Source: Sphingomonadales bacterium
GTDB lineage: Bacteria; Pseudomonadota; Alphaproteobacteria; SMXS01
DNA length: 48,110 nucleotides
Direction: 5' to 3'
NCBI GenBank assembly: GCA_022844405.1
Contig: JALHLV010000029.1
Coordinates: 1-48,110 of the forward strand
Below, piece by piece: positions 1 through 8,454 of this stretch. Each line of letters begins with the position of its first letter. Position 1 is the stretch's first letter. A program made the translations under genes and the position numbers. The notes under the pieces are model-generated. The model made no database searches, had not been told where the DNA came from, and was given only the letters and a program-made list of their open reading frames with translations.

Positions 1-714
1 ACGGCACCGCCGCTCGTGCCGCCGGTGACCGCGGCCACTGAAGCGCCGGTCGAGACCGCCGAGCGGGTCGCCGCCGCCGAGGCCGCCGCGGTGGCCCGCG
101 ACCTGCCGCCGGACAATTTCGCCCAGTTCCACCGTTCGGCCTCGACCGGCGAGGAAACCTCCGGCTCGGGCCGCAGATGGGCCCTCGCCATAATCGTGCT
201 GGTGATCCTGGCGCTGGCCGCGCTGGTGGTCTTCAGGCAGCAGGTGCAGGACCTGACAGGCATCCAGCTGGTATCGGCACCCGTCCCGGCGCCGGCCGTG
301 CCCGCGCCGGCCTCCGGCACCGCCGCGCCGGCCGCTCCCAGGGCGCCACAACCGCTGACGCTGACCTTCGAGGAGGTGGAATCCTCCATCGAGGAGATCG
401 ACGGCATCAGGCGGCTGATGGTCAAGGGCCTGATCGTCAACCCGGCCGACCACGAGCAACTGGTGCCGCCGCTCGCCTTCAACATGATGGCCAAGGACGG
501 CAAGCCCATCGACCGCTGGACCTTCGCCGCGCCGGTCCGCGCGCTGGCGCCGCGCACCACGACCCGGTTCTCGGGCCAGCGCGATACCCCGCCGACGACC
601 CTGCACGAACTGGTCCCCGGCTTCGACGTGCCCGAGAATCCGCCACCGGTGATCGAGCCGCCCGCCGGCGCCACGCCGAAGCCGCCATCCGCGACGCCGC
701 CGCAACCCCAGTAG
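1..714 (+). CDS. zinc-ribbon/DUF3426-type single-pass membrane protein, 5' truncated
   Basis: The reading frame is open from the first base, so the true start lies left of the window; the GTG at 16 is only the first in-frame start codon. An acidic, Ala/Pro-rich stretch is followed by one hydrophobic segment (about bases 172-246), a Pro/Ala-rich linker, then a roughly 100-residue extracytoplasmic domain (about bases 352-640) and a Pro-rich tail. This matches the alphaproteobacterial proteins that start with an MJ0042-type zinc ribbon and end in a DUF3426-like domain. The zinc ribbon itself would lie outside the window, so the family call rests on layout and the C-terminal domain. The biochemical role is unknown. 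Confidence 0.6.
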   Translation, partial: TAPPLVPPVTAATEAPVETAERVAAAEAAAVARDLPPDNFAQFHRSASTGEETSGSGRRWALAIIVLVILALAALVVFRQQVQDLTGIQLVSAPVPAPAVPAPASGTAAPAAPRAPQPLTLTFEEVESSIEEIDGIRRLMVKGLIVNPADHEQLVPPLAFNMMAKDGKPIDRWTFAAPVRALAPRTTTRFSGQRDTPPTTLHELVPGFDVPENPPPVIEPPAGATPKPPSATPPQPQ

Positions 715-722
715 CGACGGTC

Positions 723-1589
723 CTAGTCTTTCCGCGCGGTGACGATCCAGGCGCCGGCCGCCAGCATGACGCCGCGCTTGGTCTGATGCCGCGCGAGCGC
801 CTCGCGCACCGCATCCCTGGCCTTGGCGCGAACCTCGTCGGGCGCGTCCTTCAGCAGTGACGTGGCCGGGCCGATCTGCAGGCTGAAATCCACCGCATCG
901 TCGAGTACCAGCATACCGCCCAGCGCCACCTCGGTGTCGAACGGCTCGACGGCGATGTCGGAGAAGCCGGCCTCGGCCAGGATGCGCCGCACCCGGTCCG
1001 CGTCGGCGAAGGAGAACGGACCCGGGTCCTCGGGACCCATCGGCGGCGGCGGTGGCACCAGCGGCAGCACCGCCTGCATCTGGATCGAGACCCACTGATT
1101 GCGCGGCAGCGCCTGCCAGCAGGCGAAGGCGATGCGGCCGCCCTTGCGCAGCGCCGCGTGGACGTTGGCGAAGGCGGTCACCGGATTGCGGAAGAACATG
1201 ACGCCGAAGCGCGAGAACGCCAGGTCGAAGCTGTCGCTGTGCAGCGGGCCGACTTCCACGTCGGCGAGCTCGAAGAACACGTTTGTCAGCTCGGTCTGTG
1301 CCGCCATGTACTCGGCCCGCGCCAGCATGGGCTCGGAGATGTCGACGCCGACGACCTCGCCGGTCACGCCGACCGCCATGGCCAGGTCGATGGACGTATC
1401 GCCGCAGCCGCAGCCGATGTCGAGCACCGCCTCGCCGGCCTTGACGCCGATACGGCGCATGGCCTCCTCGCCGAACGGCTTCAGCATGAGGTCGAGCGCA
1501 TTCTGGTAGCGGACGAATTTCTCGCCGCCCTCGCCGTTCCAGAATTCGATCTGGTCGGCGTTGGGACCTGCCGCCACGAGCTTTGTCAT
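723..1589 (-). CDS. class I SAM-dependent methyltransferase
   Basis: The 288-residue protein carries motif I of Rossmann-type methyltransferases, VLDIGCGCGD (residues 55-64), followed by the usual acidic strand-2 end (GVDISEPML) and the central DLAFSRFGVMFF region. This resembles UbiE/COQ5-like enzymes that transfer a methyl group from S-adenosylmethionine to a small molecule. A good ribosome site (GGAG) precedes the ATG. Its stop lies 8 bases from the stop of the convergent left-edge gene, and it is divergent from the histidine phosphatase. The substrate cannot be read from the sequence, and no ubiquinone or menaquinone genes are nearby to suggest UbiE itself. Confidence 0.85.
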   Translation of the reverse strand: MTKLVAAGPNADQIEFWNGEGGEKFVRYQNALDLMLKPFGEEAMRRIGVKAGEAVLDIGCGCGDTSIDLAMAVGVTGEVVGVDISEPMLARAEYMAAQTELTNVFFELADVEVGPLHSDSFDLAFSRFGVMFFRNPVTAFANVHAALRKGGRIAFACWQALPRNQWVSIQMQAVLPLVPPPPPMGPEDPGPFSFADADRVRRILAEAGFSDIAVEPFDTEVALGGMLVLDDAVDFSLQIGPATSLLKDAPDEVRAKARDAVREALARHQTKRGVMLAAGAWIVTARKD

Positions 1590-1711
1590 GAAGTTCTCCT
1601 CGGACCCGCGATGGCGATTATGGGGTGACCGGATAGCGGACGCAACACGGTGGACGGGTGCGCCGCCGCGCCATACAACTTGGCGCGCCGATTCAACCTG
1701 GGGGAACCGAC

Positions 1712-2287
1712 ATGAGCAAGCCGATCCGCCTCTATCTGATCCGTCACGGCCAGGCCACCGGCGGCTGGGACCAGGACATGGACCCCGGCCTGAGCGACCT
1801 GGGCTGGGAGCAGGCCAGCGAGGCCGCGGCCAGGCTGGAGCATCTGGGTCCGCTGCCCATCATCAGCAGTCCCATGCGGCGGACGCAGGAGACGGCGAGG
1901 CCGTTCACCGCCCAGTGGAAGGGCGCCGCGCACATAGAGCCGCGCATCTCCGAGATACCCTCGCCCAGCGAGGATCTCGAGGCGCGCAAGGCATGGCTGT
2001 CCGGGGTGATGGCCGGCAGCTGGAGCGACCCCGCCGCCCGGCACGCCGGCGGGCACGACCTGAAGGCCTGGCGCCAGGGCGTGATCGACGCTGTGCGCGA
2101 GGCGCGCGAGGACACGGTGTTCACCTCGCACTTCATCGCCATCAACGTCGTCGCCGGCCATTTGCTGGGCGACGACCGGGTGGTGGCGTTCCGGCCCGAC
2201 AACTGCTCGATCACGATCGTGGAGAACGACAGCGGCACGCTGCGTCTGGTCGAGTTGGGCCATGAGGCGGTGACCGAGGTCCGGTAG
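1712..2287 (+). CDS. histidine phosphatase superfamily protein
   Basis: The 191-residue product begins with the phosphohistidine motif LIRHG (residues 9-13) of the phosphoglycerate-mutase/SixA branch, and a second conserved histidine sits in the SHF segment near the C-terminus. Enzymes of this family remove phosphate through a phospho-histidine intermediate; the substrate is not predictable here. An upstream in-frame ATG at 1658 exists, but the ATG at 1712 has a GGGGGAA ribosome site about 5 bases ahead and starts just before the conserved core, so it is preferred. The gene stands alone between a divergent methyltransferase and the vapB remnant locus. Confidence 0.85.
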   Translation: MSKPIRLYLIRHGQATGGWDQDMDPGLSDLGWEQASEAAARLEHLGPLPIISSPMRRTQETARPFTAQWKGAAHIEPRISEIPSPSEDLEARKAWLSGVMAGSWSDPAARHAGGHDLKAWRQGVIDAVREAREDTVFTSHFIAINVVAGHLLGDDRVVAFRPDNCSITIVENDSGTLRLVELGHEAVTEVR

Positions 2288-2315
2288 CAGATAGAGGACA
2301 CGGCACCCACCTCGC

Positions 2316-2334
2316 AGCTATATTGATAGCTATC
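2316..2334. promoter_or_regulatory. palindromic operator candidate upstream of vapB
   Basis: The arms AGCTAT and ATAGCT (2316-2321 and 2326-2331) form a perfect inverted repeat overlapping the 10-bp palindrome GATAGCTATC (2325-2334). It lies 17 bases before the vapB ATG, just ahead of a GAAGGAGG ribosome site. VapB antitoxins of the AbrB fold autoregulate by binding such palindromes. The assignment to VapB is inferred from position. Confidence 0.45.
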
Positions 2335-2351
2335 CGCTGAAGGAGGCTGTC

Positions 2352-2615
2352 ATGGGACGGCGAACCGCCAAACTCTTTACCACCAGCCGTAGCCAGGCGG
2401 TGAGGCTGCCGAAGGAATTCCGCTTCGAGGGAAATGAAGTGTTCGTGCGCCGTGATCCGAAAACCGGCGATGTGATCCTTTCCAGCAAGCCCGATTCATG
2501 GGACGGCCTGTTCGCGCTTTGCGACAAGGGCGGCGTGCCCGACGACTACATGGGACCGGTAGATCGCGACCAGCCGCCGCACAACCGTGATCCGTTCAGA
2601 GGCTGGAAAGAATAA
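2352..2615 (+). CDS. vapB: VapB-type antitoxin (AbrB/SpoVT fold)
   Basis: The 87-residue protein begins with the swapped-hairpin AbrB DNA-binding region: [19 protein letters not shown] (about residues 7-25) followed by the second strand set through VILSSKP. The acidic/Pro-rich C-terminus is the part that normally wraps the toxin. It has a strong ribosome site (AAGGAGG) and a likely operator just upstream. The partner toxin should follow with a small overlap; a vapC start is indeed there but the frame breaks after about 25 residues. The antitoxin is therefore intact but probably orphaned. Confidence 0.85.
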   Translation: MGRRTAKLFTTSRSQAVRLPKEFRFEGNEVFVRRDPKTGDVILSSKPDSWDGLFALCDKGGVPDDYMGPVDRDQPPHNRDPFRGWKE

Positions 2616-2764
2616 GCGGCTATCTGGTCGACACCAATGTCGCCGGCCACGTCATCCGCGGAGACAGACCGCGACGCGCGGCAACCAGCCCCTCAGCCAT
2701 ATGGCTGTCAACGGCCCGGCTGGGTCGCTTCGCGTTGCTCGCGAAGTCACAGGTGGGCGCGTAG
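2612..2764 (+). pseudogene. vapC: truncated VapC toxin remnant (PIN domain N-terminus)
   Basis: Overlapping the last codons of vapB, the frame from 2612 reads [19 protein letters not shown], the N-terminal strand and helix of a PIN-domain RNase with its first catalytic Asp (in DTN). Downstream the reading loses any resemblance to VapC and stops at 2762-2764, after about 50 codons against the usual 130 or so. None of the later conserved acidic residues is visible in any frame before the next gene at 2855. This indicates a deletion rather than a simple frameshift. A start codon for the remnant is unclear. Confidence 0.7.
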
Positions 2765-2854
2765 ATGCGGTAAAGATCAGCTCGTCCGAATATCTTCCGC
2801 ATTGCCAAACCGGCCCCGTCCGGGCTTGAATGGCGGCTCATCGGGGAGATGACC

Positions 2855-3397
2855 ATGAGCGAACGCAAGGGAATGCCGGGACTGCGCGGGGTCGAGCATA
2901 TCGGCCTTACCGTGCCGGACTTCGACCAGGCCTATGACTTCTTCGTCAACGTCATGGGCTTCGAGCCGTTCTACCGCCACGGCCCCTACAAGGGCGACTG
3001 GATGGAAAGCACGCTGAACGTGCACCCGGACGCCGAGATCAGGAGGGTGCAGCAACTGTGCGGCGGCGCCGGCCTGAACATCGAGCTGTTCGAGTACGCC
3101 TCGCCCGATCAGAAGCGGCAGATGCCCCGGAACACCGACTGGGGCGGCCACCACATCGCCATCTACGTCGACGACATCGACGCCGCCGTCGATCACCTGA
3201 AGGCCCACGGCGTGCGGGTGATGAAGGGCGGCGATCCCGGCCCCGAAATAGCCAGCGGCCCCGAGGCGGGCGCGCGGTCGTGCTATTTCCTCACCCCGTG
3301 GGACTTCCAGATGGAGCTGATCTCCTACCCGCGCGGCAAGGCTTACGAGACAGAGTATGAAACGCGGCTATGGGATCCGCGGCACCCCGGAAAATAG
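2855..3397 (+). CDS. VOC (glyoxalase/bleomycin-resistance fold) protein
   Basis: The 180-residue product opens with GVEHIGLTVPDFDQAYDFF, the first beta-alpha-beta unit of the vicinal-oxygen-chelate fold. A second unit begins at HHIAIYVDDIDAAVDHLKAHG and ends with FQMELISYP. Metal ligands typical of the fold are present (His in each first strand, Glu in MELI). The ATG at 2855 has GGGGAG six bases upstream; the ATG at 2849 directly abuts that site and is less likely. It is followed after 8 bases by an SDR gene, suggesting a two-gene operon. The reaction (lyase, isomerase or extradiol type) cannot be assigned. Confidence 0.85.
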   Translation: MSERKGMPGLRGVEHIGLTVPDFDQAYDFFVNVMGFEPFYRHGPYKGDWMESTLNVHPDAEIRRVQQLCGGAGLNIELFEYASPDQKRQMPRNTDWGGHHIAIYVDDIDAAVDHLKAHGVRVMKGGDPGPEIASGPEAGARSCYFLTPWDFQMELISYPRGKAYETEYETRLWDPRHPGK

Positions 3398-3405
3398 GAG
3401 AACAC

Positions 3406-4182
3406 ATGGCAGGACGGGTCGAGGGTAAGGTCTGCGTCGTCACCGGCGGCGCCATGGGGCTGGGCGAATCGGACAGCCGGCTGCTGGCGCGCGAAGGCGG
3501 CAAGGTGATCATCGCCGACATCGCCGACGAGAAGGGCCGGGCGCTGGCCGCCGAGATCGGCGCCGAATACTATCATCTGGACGTCACGAAGGAGGCCAAC
3601 TGGGTCACCTTCCTCGCCCATGTGAAGGACAGATACGGCAAGCTGAACGTGCTGGTGAACAACGCCGGCATCGTCATCCCGGGAACCGTGGAAACCTGCA
3701 CCGAGGAACAGTGGCGCGCGGTCAACGCGGTCAGCACCGATGCGACGTTCTACGGCATGAAGCACGCCATCCCGCTGATGCGCGAGAGCGGCGAGCCATG
3801 CTCGATCGTCAACATGTCGTCGATCGCCGGCATCGTCGGCGTGCCCTATGTGTTCGCCTATGCGGCGGCCAAGGGCGCGGTCCGGCTGATGAGCAAGGCG
3901 GCGGCGGTCCACTGCGCCCAGAACGGCGACAAGATCCGGGTCAACTCCATTCATCCAGGCGGCATCGTCACGCCGATGACCCAGGCGGTCGGCAGGCAGG
4001 TGGCCGAGGCCATCGCCGCCGATCCGCGCAACAAGCCGTCGGTGCGCGGCACGACGCCGGGCCAGCCCGACGACATCGGCTACATGGTGCTGTACCTGGC
4101 GTCCGACGAAAGCCGGTACACCAACGGCGCCGAGCTGATCATCGACAACACGGTCACCTCGATGGAAGGCATTGTGCCCTGA
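3406..4182 (+). CDS. short-chain dehydrogenase/reductase (SDR)
   Basis: This is a 258-residue classical SDR: cofactor motif TGGAMGLG (residues 13-20), NNAG (85-88), and the catalytic set Ser139, Tyr152 and Lys156 in SSIAG...YAAAK. Asp38 at the end of strand 2 (IIADIA) suggests NAD(H) rather than NADP(H). It probably oxidises a secondary alcohol or reduces a ketone. The start at 3406 has the ribosome site TAGGAG. It follows the VOC gene closely, and its stop is 1 base from the stop of the convergent transporter gene. The substrate is unknown; the surroundings suggest a hydroxylated catabolic intermediate. Confidence 0.92.
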   Translation: MAGRVEGKVCVVTGGAMGLGESDSRLLAREGGKVIIADIADEKGRALAAEIGAEYYHLDVTKEANWVTFLAHVKDRYGKLNVLVNNAGIVIPGTVETCTEEQWRAVNAVSTDATFYGMKHAIPLMRESGEPCSIVNMSSIAGIVGVPYVFAYAAAKGAVRLMSKAAAVHCAQNGDKIRVNSIHPGGIVTPMTQAVGRQVAEAIAADPRNKPSVRGTTPGQPDDIGYMVLYLASDESRYTNGAELIIDNTVTSMEGIVP

Positions 4183-4183
4183 G

Positions 4184-5563
4184 CTACTCGGCCAGGGCCG
4201 GCGCGGCTCCCCTGCGGCGCGCCTCGAGCTGGGCGCGCATGTCGGCATGAACCGCCTCGGTGATCGGGTAGCGCCAGGCGATCACGCCGGCGGCGAGGAA
4301 GAACAGCGACGGCACCAGCGCGAACATGATTTTCAGCCCCAGGATCTGATCCGGGCCGTTGGTCAGAACCGTCGGATCGAAGTCGAACCATGCCAGGCTT
4401 CTCAGCGCCAGCCATCCGGCGACCGCGGTCGCCAGCTTCTGGATGACGGACCAGACCGAGAAATACAGCGCCGCCCGGTCCTCGCCGCTGCGCAGTGAAT
4501 CCAGGTCGATGACGTCGGCCTTCATGGAATTGGGCAGCGACATGAAGGCACCGGCGGCGATGCCCGAGGCCATGGTCATGGGCAGCATCCACCAGAAATC
4601 GCCCGGCCCCAGCAGCATGTAGAACGGGTTGGCGATACTGATCACCACGAAGCTGTAGATCCAGGCCTTGTGCTTGCCGGTGCGGTGCGACAGCCAGATC
4701 CAGAACGGCACCGCCGCCATGTTGCAGATGTAAACCACCAGCAACATGTAGACGCCCATCTTCTGCTCGCCGACCACATGGCGGACGTAGAACAGATAGA
4801 GCGTGGTGGTGATCGACAGCGCGGTAAAGCCGACAAGGAATGCCAGCGCCAGCCGCAGGAACGGCCCGTTGCCGAGCATCAGCTTCACCCCCGTGAGCAG
4901 CGGCATGACCGAGCGGACGTAATTCTGCTTCTCGGGCACCTGGGTGACCGTCAGCAGGATGCAGACCGGAATCAGCACCACCACCATGATGCCGACCAGC
5001 TTCAGGGCCTCACCGGTGCCGCCATAGCCGAAGACGAGCAGCGCGAATACCGGCAGCGCCTGCGCGAGAAACTGGCCGATGACGCCCGCCATGGACCGCC
5101 AGCCGGTGATGACCGACCGTTCGTGGAAGTCCTGCGACAGCTCGGCGGCCCATGCGTAATAGGGGATCAGCAGCATGGACCAGCCGATCCACATCAGCAT
5201 GATCCAGCCGGCCAGGTACCAGATGGTCGCGTCGGGCGGCGGCAGGAACAGCATGTAGAACGAGATGGCGAGGATCGGCGCTGACGCCAGTATCCAAGGC
5301 CGTCTGCGTCCCCAGCGCGACTGGCTCCGATCGCTCAGCCAGCCGATCAGCGGATCGACCAGCAGATCGAGCAGCCGGGTGATCAGCAGCACGTTGGCCA
5401 CCATCACCAGGTCGAGCTTCAGGTCGCTGGTGTAGAAGTTGGGCAGGAACACGGCCAGCGGGATGAGCGCCATCATCACCGGCATATCGGTGAGGCCGTA
5501 GAAGAAGATGGTCTTCCGGCTGAGTTTCCGGCCCTCGGGCGCGGCGGCATCCGTGTTCGACAT
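4184..5563 (-). CDS. MFS transporter, GPH (MelB-like) cation symporter family
   Basis: The 459-residue membrane protein has about 12 hydrophobic segments. Its signature, DLLVDPLIGWLSDRSQSRWGRRRPWIL, matches the cytoplasmic loop 2-3 region of glycoside-pentoside-hexuronide:cation symporters. Members move a solute with Na+ or H+ across the inner membrane. In alphaproteobacteria many members sit beside catabolic genes for non-sugar compounds, which fits here. It is divergent from the EthD gene, with a perfect 8-bp inverted repeat just upstream of its ATG. The transported solute cannot be predicted. Confidence 0.85.
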   Translation of the reverse strand: MSNTDAAAPEGRKLSRKTIFFYGLTDMPVMMALIPLAVFLPNFYTSDLKLDLVMVANVLLITRLLDLLVDPLIGWLSDRSQSRWGRRRPWILASAPILAISFYMLFLPPPDATIWYLAGWIMLMWIGWSMLLIPYYAWAAELSQDFHERSVITGWRSMAGVIGQFLAQALPVFALLVFGYGGTGEALKLVGIMVVVLIPVCILLTVTQVPEKQNYVRSVMPLLTGVKLMLGNGPFLRLALAFLVGFTALSITTTLYLFYVRHVVGEQKMGVYMLLVVYICNMAAVPFWIWLSHRTGKHKAWIYSFVVISIANPFYMLLGPGDFWWMLPMTMASGIAAGAFMSLPNSMKADVIDLDSLRSGEDRAALYFSVWSVIQKLATAVAGWLALRSLAWFDFDPTVLTNGPDQILGLKIMFALVPSLFFLAAGVIAWRYPITEAVHADMRAQLEARRRGAAPALAE

Positions 5564-5575
5564 CGATATTTCTCC

Positions 5576-5605
5576 CCGGTAACAAGTTTGACGGGAGGTT
5601 ACCGG
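5576..5605. promoter_or_regulatory. inverted repeat, likely operator between MFS and EthD genes
   Basis: Perfect arms CCGGTAAC (5576-5583) and GTTACCGG (5598-5605) are separated by 14 bases in the 134-base divergent region. The repeat starts 13 bases before the MFS start codon, in its leader or promoter. The arm length and spacing suit a dimeric repressor such as a TetR or GntR protein, but no such gene is adjacent. Function is inferred from position and symmetry only. Confidence 0.45.
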
Positions 5606-5697
5606 AATGCCAAGCCGAAAGCGCGTTGCACGCGGGGAGTCGCCTGTTACAGTTCGGCGAAACCCGCCGGGATCACGCGGCGAAGCAGGGGACGACG

Positions 5698-6372
5698 ATG
5701 ATCAAGACCTTCGGCATGCTGCATAAACGCGGCGACATCAGCCAGGAACAGTTCCACGCCCACTGGCGCGGCCCGCACGCCGACCATGCGGTGAAACTGG
5801 TGCCGGTGATGCGGCGCTATGTGCAGAATCACCGTGCCGCGAAGCCCTATCCGGGTTTCCAGCCGCCGTCGGACGGCTGTCCCGAGGTGTGGCTCGATTC
5901 GCTGGAGGCGGCGCGCCGCCTGACGACCATGCCGGAATACATGACCGGCGCCTTCATCGACGAGCCGGCGTTCATGCGCGTCCGCTCGGAGGGCGTGCTG
6001 GTCCACGAGAAGGTGATGATCGAGGGACCGACGCTGGCCCGGGACGCCAAGCCGGTGAAGGTGCTGTTCTTCCTGAAGCGGAACCCGAAGGTAAGCCACG
6101 CCGCATTTCTCGAATTCTGGCTGGCGCGCGACGCGCCCGCGTTCAGCGGCGGCGGCAAGCTGCAGCGCTGGGTGAAGTCGCCGGTCATCGGCGAGGCCTA
6201 TGTGGGCGCCGAGCCGCTCTATGACGGCGTCGAGGAACTGTGGTGGGCCGACAGCGCCGCGCAGGAGCACGACGCCGGCGCGCCGGCCGACCGCACCGTC
6301 GAGAACTTCATCGACCGGACCGCGACCCGCGCCATGTTCGTCGACGAGAACCGGGTGGTCTGGGAAGGGTGA
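5698..6372 (+). CDS. tandem EthD-domain protein
   Basis: The 224-residue protein contains two copies of the dimeric alpha/beta-barrel EthD unit. The first starts at KTFGMLHKRGDISQEQFHAHW, with the downstream GPHADHA signature. The second starts near VKVLFFLKRNPKVSHAAFLEFW, where the GPHA-like signature has become ARDAPAF. EthD proteins accompany P450 or other oxidative catabolic systems, but their chemistry is poorly defined. The ATG at 5698 directly opens the first domain and has AGGGGA upstream; an in-frame start at 5626 is less likely. It is convergent with the CoA-transferase across a palindromic repeat. Confidence 0.8.
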   Translation: MIKTFGMLHKRGDISQEQFHAHWRGPHADHAVKLVPVMRRYVQNHRAAKPYPGFQPPSDGCPEVWLDSLEAARRLTTMPEYMTGAFIDEPAFMRVRSEGVLVHEKVMIEGPTLARDAKPVKVLFFLKRNPKVSHAAFLEFWLARDAPAFSGGGKLQRWVKSPVIGEAYVGAEPLYDGVEELWWADSAAQEHDAGAPADRTVENFIDRTATRAMFVDENRVVWEG

Positions 6373-6396
6373 AGCCTAAACCGAGGCCGAGCTGAT

Positions 6397-6526
6397 CCCC
6401 TCTCCCCTTGTGGGAGAGGGTGGACGCGAAGCGGCCGGGTGAGGGGTCGCCCGCGGCAGGTCGGCGGACGCTGGAGATGCTGAAACACCCCCTCACCCCA
6501 ACCCTCTCCCACGAGGGGAGAGGGGG
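6397..6526. repeat. large palindromic intergenic repeat between convergent genes
   Basis: Two near-identical hairpin units face each other. The left unit starts CCCCTCTCCCCTTGTGGGAG (6397-) and the right unit, 6501-6526, is its reverse complement apart from a few bases. Each unit is itself a small stem (CTCTCCC/GGGAGAG), so several alternative folds are possible. The element fills the gap between the convergent EthD and CoA-transferase genes and could stop transcription from both sides. It resembles dispersed bacterial interspersed palindromes rather than a coding region. Confidence 0.7.
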
Positions 6527-6544
6527 CCCGACCGAGCCCGCCAA

Positions 6545-7768
6545 CTAATCCTTCGGCATCAAGCTATGCAGCGCCCCTGACGCCTCCAGCGCGGTCACCG
6601 CCTCGGCGCTCAACCCCGCCTCCAGCAGCACCTCCCTGTTGTGCTCGCCCAGGCCCGGCGGATCGCGCCGAATCGAGGCGGGTGTTTGGGCGAACTTCAC
6701 CGGCTGGCGCATGGAGCGGTACACGCCCTCGGTGGGATGCCGGCGCTGCTCGAAGAAGCCGACGCTGGACAGATGCTCCTCGGTCTTCAGCTCCTCGACC
6801 CGGTTCACCCGCATCACCGGGATGTCCCGCTCGGTCAGCAACGTCATCCATTCGTCGCTGGTCCGGGTCGGCGTGACATCGACCAGCAGACCATAGAGCT
6901 CGCGGAAATGGCGGGCGAGGCCGCCCATGGTCAGCAGGCGCGGATCGTCGTCGGCGATCGGGATGCCGCCGAGGCGCAGCGCCTGGCGCCACTGTTCGGT
7001 GGAGTAGGGCATGATGCAGATGTAGCCGTCCCTGGTCCGGTACGGCTTGCGGTTGATGTTGATGATGCGGTGATAGCCGTAGTCGCCTTGCGGCGGCTCC
7101 CAGGTATGGCCGTTCATGTGCTCGATCATCAGGAACGAGGTGAAGCTTTCCAGCATGGGCACCTCGACGAACTGGCCCTCGCCGGTGCGCTGGCTGTGGA
7201 ACAACGCGGCCAGCGTGGCGTAGGCCGCGTGCAGGCCGGTGGTCTTGTCGGCGGCCAGCGTCGCCATGTAGCGCGGCTCCTCGTCCGGATCGACCATCCG
7301 GTTGAGACTGGCCGCGCTGGATGCCGCCTGCACCAGGTCGTCATAGGCGGCCCGGCCCGCATAGGCGCCCTCGGTGCCGAAGCCGACGCAATGGACATAG
7401 ACGACGTCCGGCTTGATGGCGCGCACGGCCTCGTAGCCCAGGCCGAGGCGCTCGATGGCCTCCAACCGGACGTTGTGCAGGAACACGTCGGCGGTGCGGA
7501 TCAGTTCGACCAGTGCCCCCCTGGCGCCGTCCTTCTTCAGGTCGAGGCACAGCGACCGCTTGTTGCGGTTGCAGTTCATGAAGATGGGCGAGAAGCCCGG
7601 ATGGGCGGACGGCCCGGCCCATCGGGTCATGTCGGCCTTGGGCGATTCCACCCGGATCACGTCGGCGCCCAGGTCGCCGAGAATCTGGCCGGCATAGGGA
7701 CCGAGCAGCACGGTCGACATATCGATCACCCGGACGCCGTCCAGCGGCCCGCGCTTGGGTTCAGTCAT
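6545..7768 (-). CDS. CaiB/BaiF (family III) CoA-transferase
   Basis: The 407-residue protein begins GVRVIDMSTVLLGPYAGQIL, the typical N-terminus of family III CoA-transferases. It has the predicted catalytic Asp143 in AYDDLVQA, the residue that forms the mixed-anhydride/thioester intermediate. Such enzymes move CoA from a donor thioester to a carboxylic acid, usually as the first step of acid degradation or in a side-chain pathway. It is the last gene of the minus-strand set P450, Rieske oxygenase, VOC, CoA-transferase, with gaps of 62-76 bases. The acid it activates is unknown. Confidence 0.92.
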   Translation of the reverse strand: MTEPKRGPLDGVRVIDMSTVLLGPYAGQILGDLGADVIRVESPKADMTRWAGPSAHPGFSPIFMNCNRNKRSLCLDLKKDGARGALVELIRTADVFLHNVRLEAIERLGLGYEAVRAIKPDVVYVHCVGFGTEGAYAGRAAYDDLVQAASSAASLNRMVDPDEEPRYMATLAADKTTGLHAAYATLAALFHSQRTGEGQFVEVPMLESFTSFLMIEHMNGHTWEPPQGDYGYHRIININRKPYRTRDGYICIMPYSTEQWRQALRLGGIPIADDDPRLLTMGGLARHFRELYGLLVDVTPTRTSDEWMTLLTERDIPVMRVNRVEELKTEEHLSSVGFFEQRRHPTEGVYRSMRQPVKFAQTPASIRRDPPGLGEHNREVLLEAGLSAEAVTALEASGALHSLMPKD

Positions 7769-7838
7769 CTTTACCCCGCTTCTGGTTTGGCATGTGTTCG
7801 CAATATTGCCGGATCAGGCCGACCGGCAAAAGGGCGAG

Positions 7839-8378
7839 TCAGTCCTTCGACGGTGTCCAGGTCACCAGGCGGATGGGGTCGGTCTTGCCGTCCCACGCCG
7901 CATGCACATCCCGCCAGTTCTTGAACGAGGCGCGGACCTGCGGGTTGTCCTGATAGAGCTCGACGAAGCAGCCGAACAGGTGGCGGGCGTCCATGTAGGC
8001 GACACGGGCAGACGAGAACAGCTCGGTCACCGTCTCGCAGCCGGCTTTTTCGAAGCGCTGCTTCTCCTCGTCGATGTCGGGAACGAGGATCGCGAAGTGA
8101 TGGAAGCCCTGCTCGCCTTTCCGGTACATGTCGCCGTAGCACGACGGCTCGTCGTTATGCACCTGGATGAGCTGGACGTGCGCCGGCCCGGCCTGGCCGA
8201 ACGCATAGGACACGTCCACGTCGCACGGCTTGCCGCGGTAGACGGTGTCGCGCGACTTGTGGTGCGGCATCAGGAAGAACGGCCCGGCGCCGACCAGATC
8301 GACCCAGCGCATGCACGCCGCCTCGATGTCGTCGACCACATAGGCATATTGCTCGATGGGATAGCGGATCAGGCTCAT
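7839..8378 (-). CDS. VOC-fold protein (methylmalonyl-CoA epimerase-like)
   Basis: The 179-residue product shows two VOC half-modules: QYAYVVDDIEAACMRWVDLVG near the start and GFHHFAILVPDIDEEKQRFE from about residue 90. It ends each with the expected metal-ligand strands (QLIQVH and CFVELYQD). Length and order resemble epimerase/lyase-type VOC proteins rather than antibiotic-resistance dimers. The ribosome site GGGGAG precedes the ATG. It lies between the Rieske oxygenase and CoA-transferase genes on the same strand, so it probably acts on an intermediate of the same pathway. The exact reaction is not assignable. Confidence 0.82.
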   Translation of the reverse strand: MSLIRYPIEQYAYVVDDIEAACMRWVDLVGAGPFFLMPHHKSRDTVYRGKPCDVDVSYAFGQAGPAHVQLIQVHNDEPSCYGDMYRKGEQGFHHFAILVPDIDEEKQRFEKAGCETVTELFSSARVAYMDARHLFGCFVELYQDNPQVRASFKNWRDVHAAWDGKTDPIRLVTWTPSKD

Positions 8379-8454
8379 CGGTACGTCTCCCCGTTGGACA
8401 TGCGACGCAGGCGGCGGATGGCTCCACCGCCCGCTCCGACGATAACCCGGCTTG

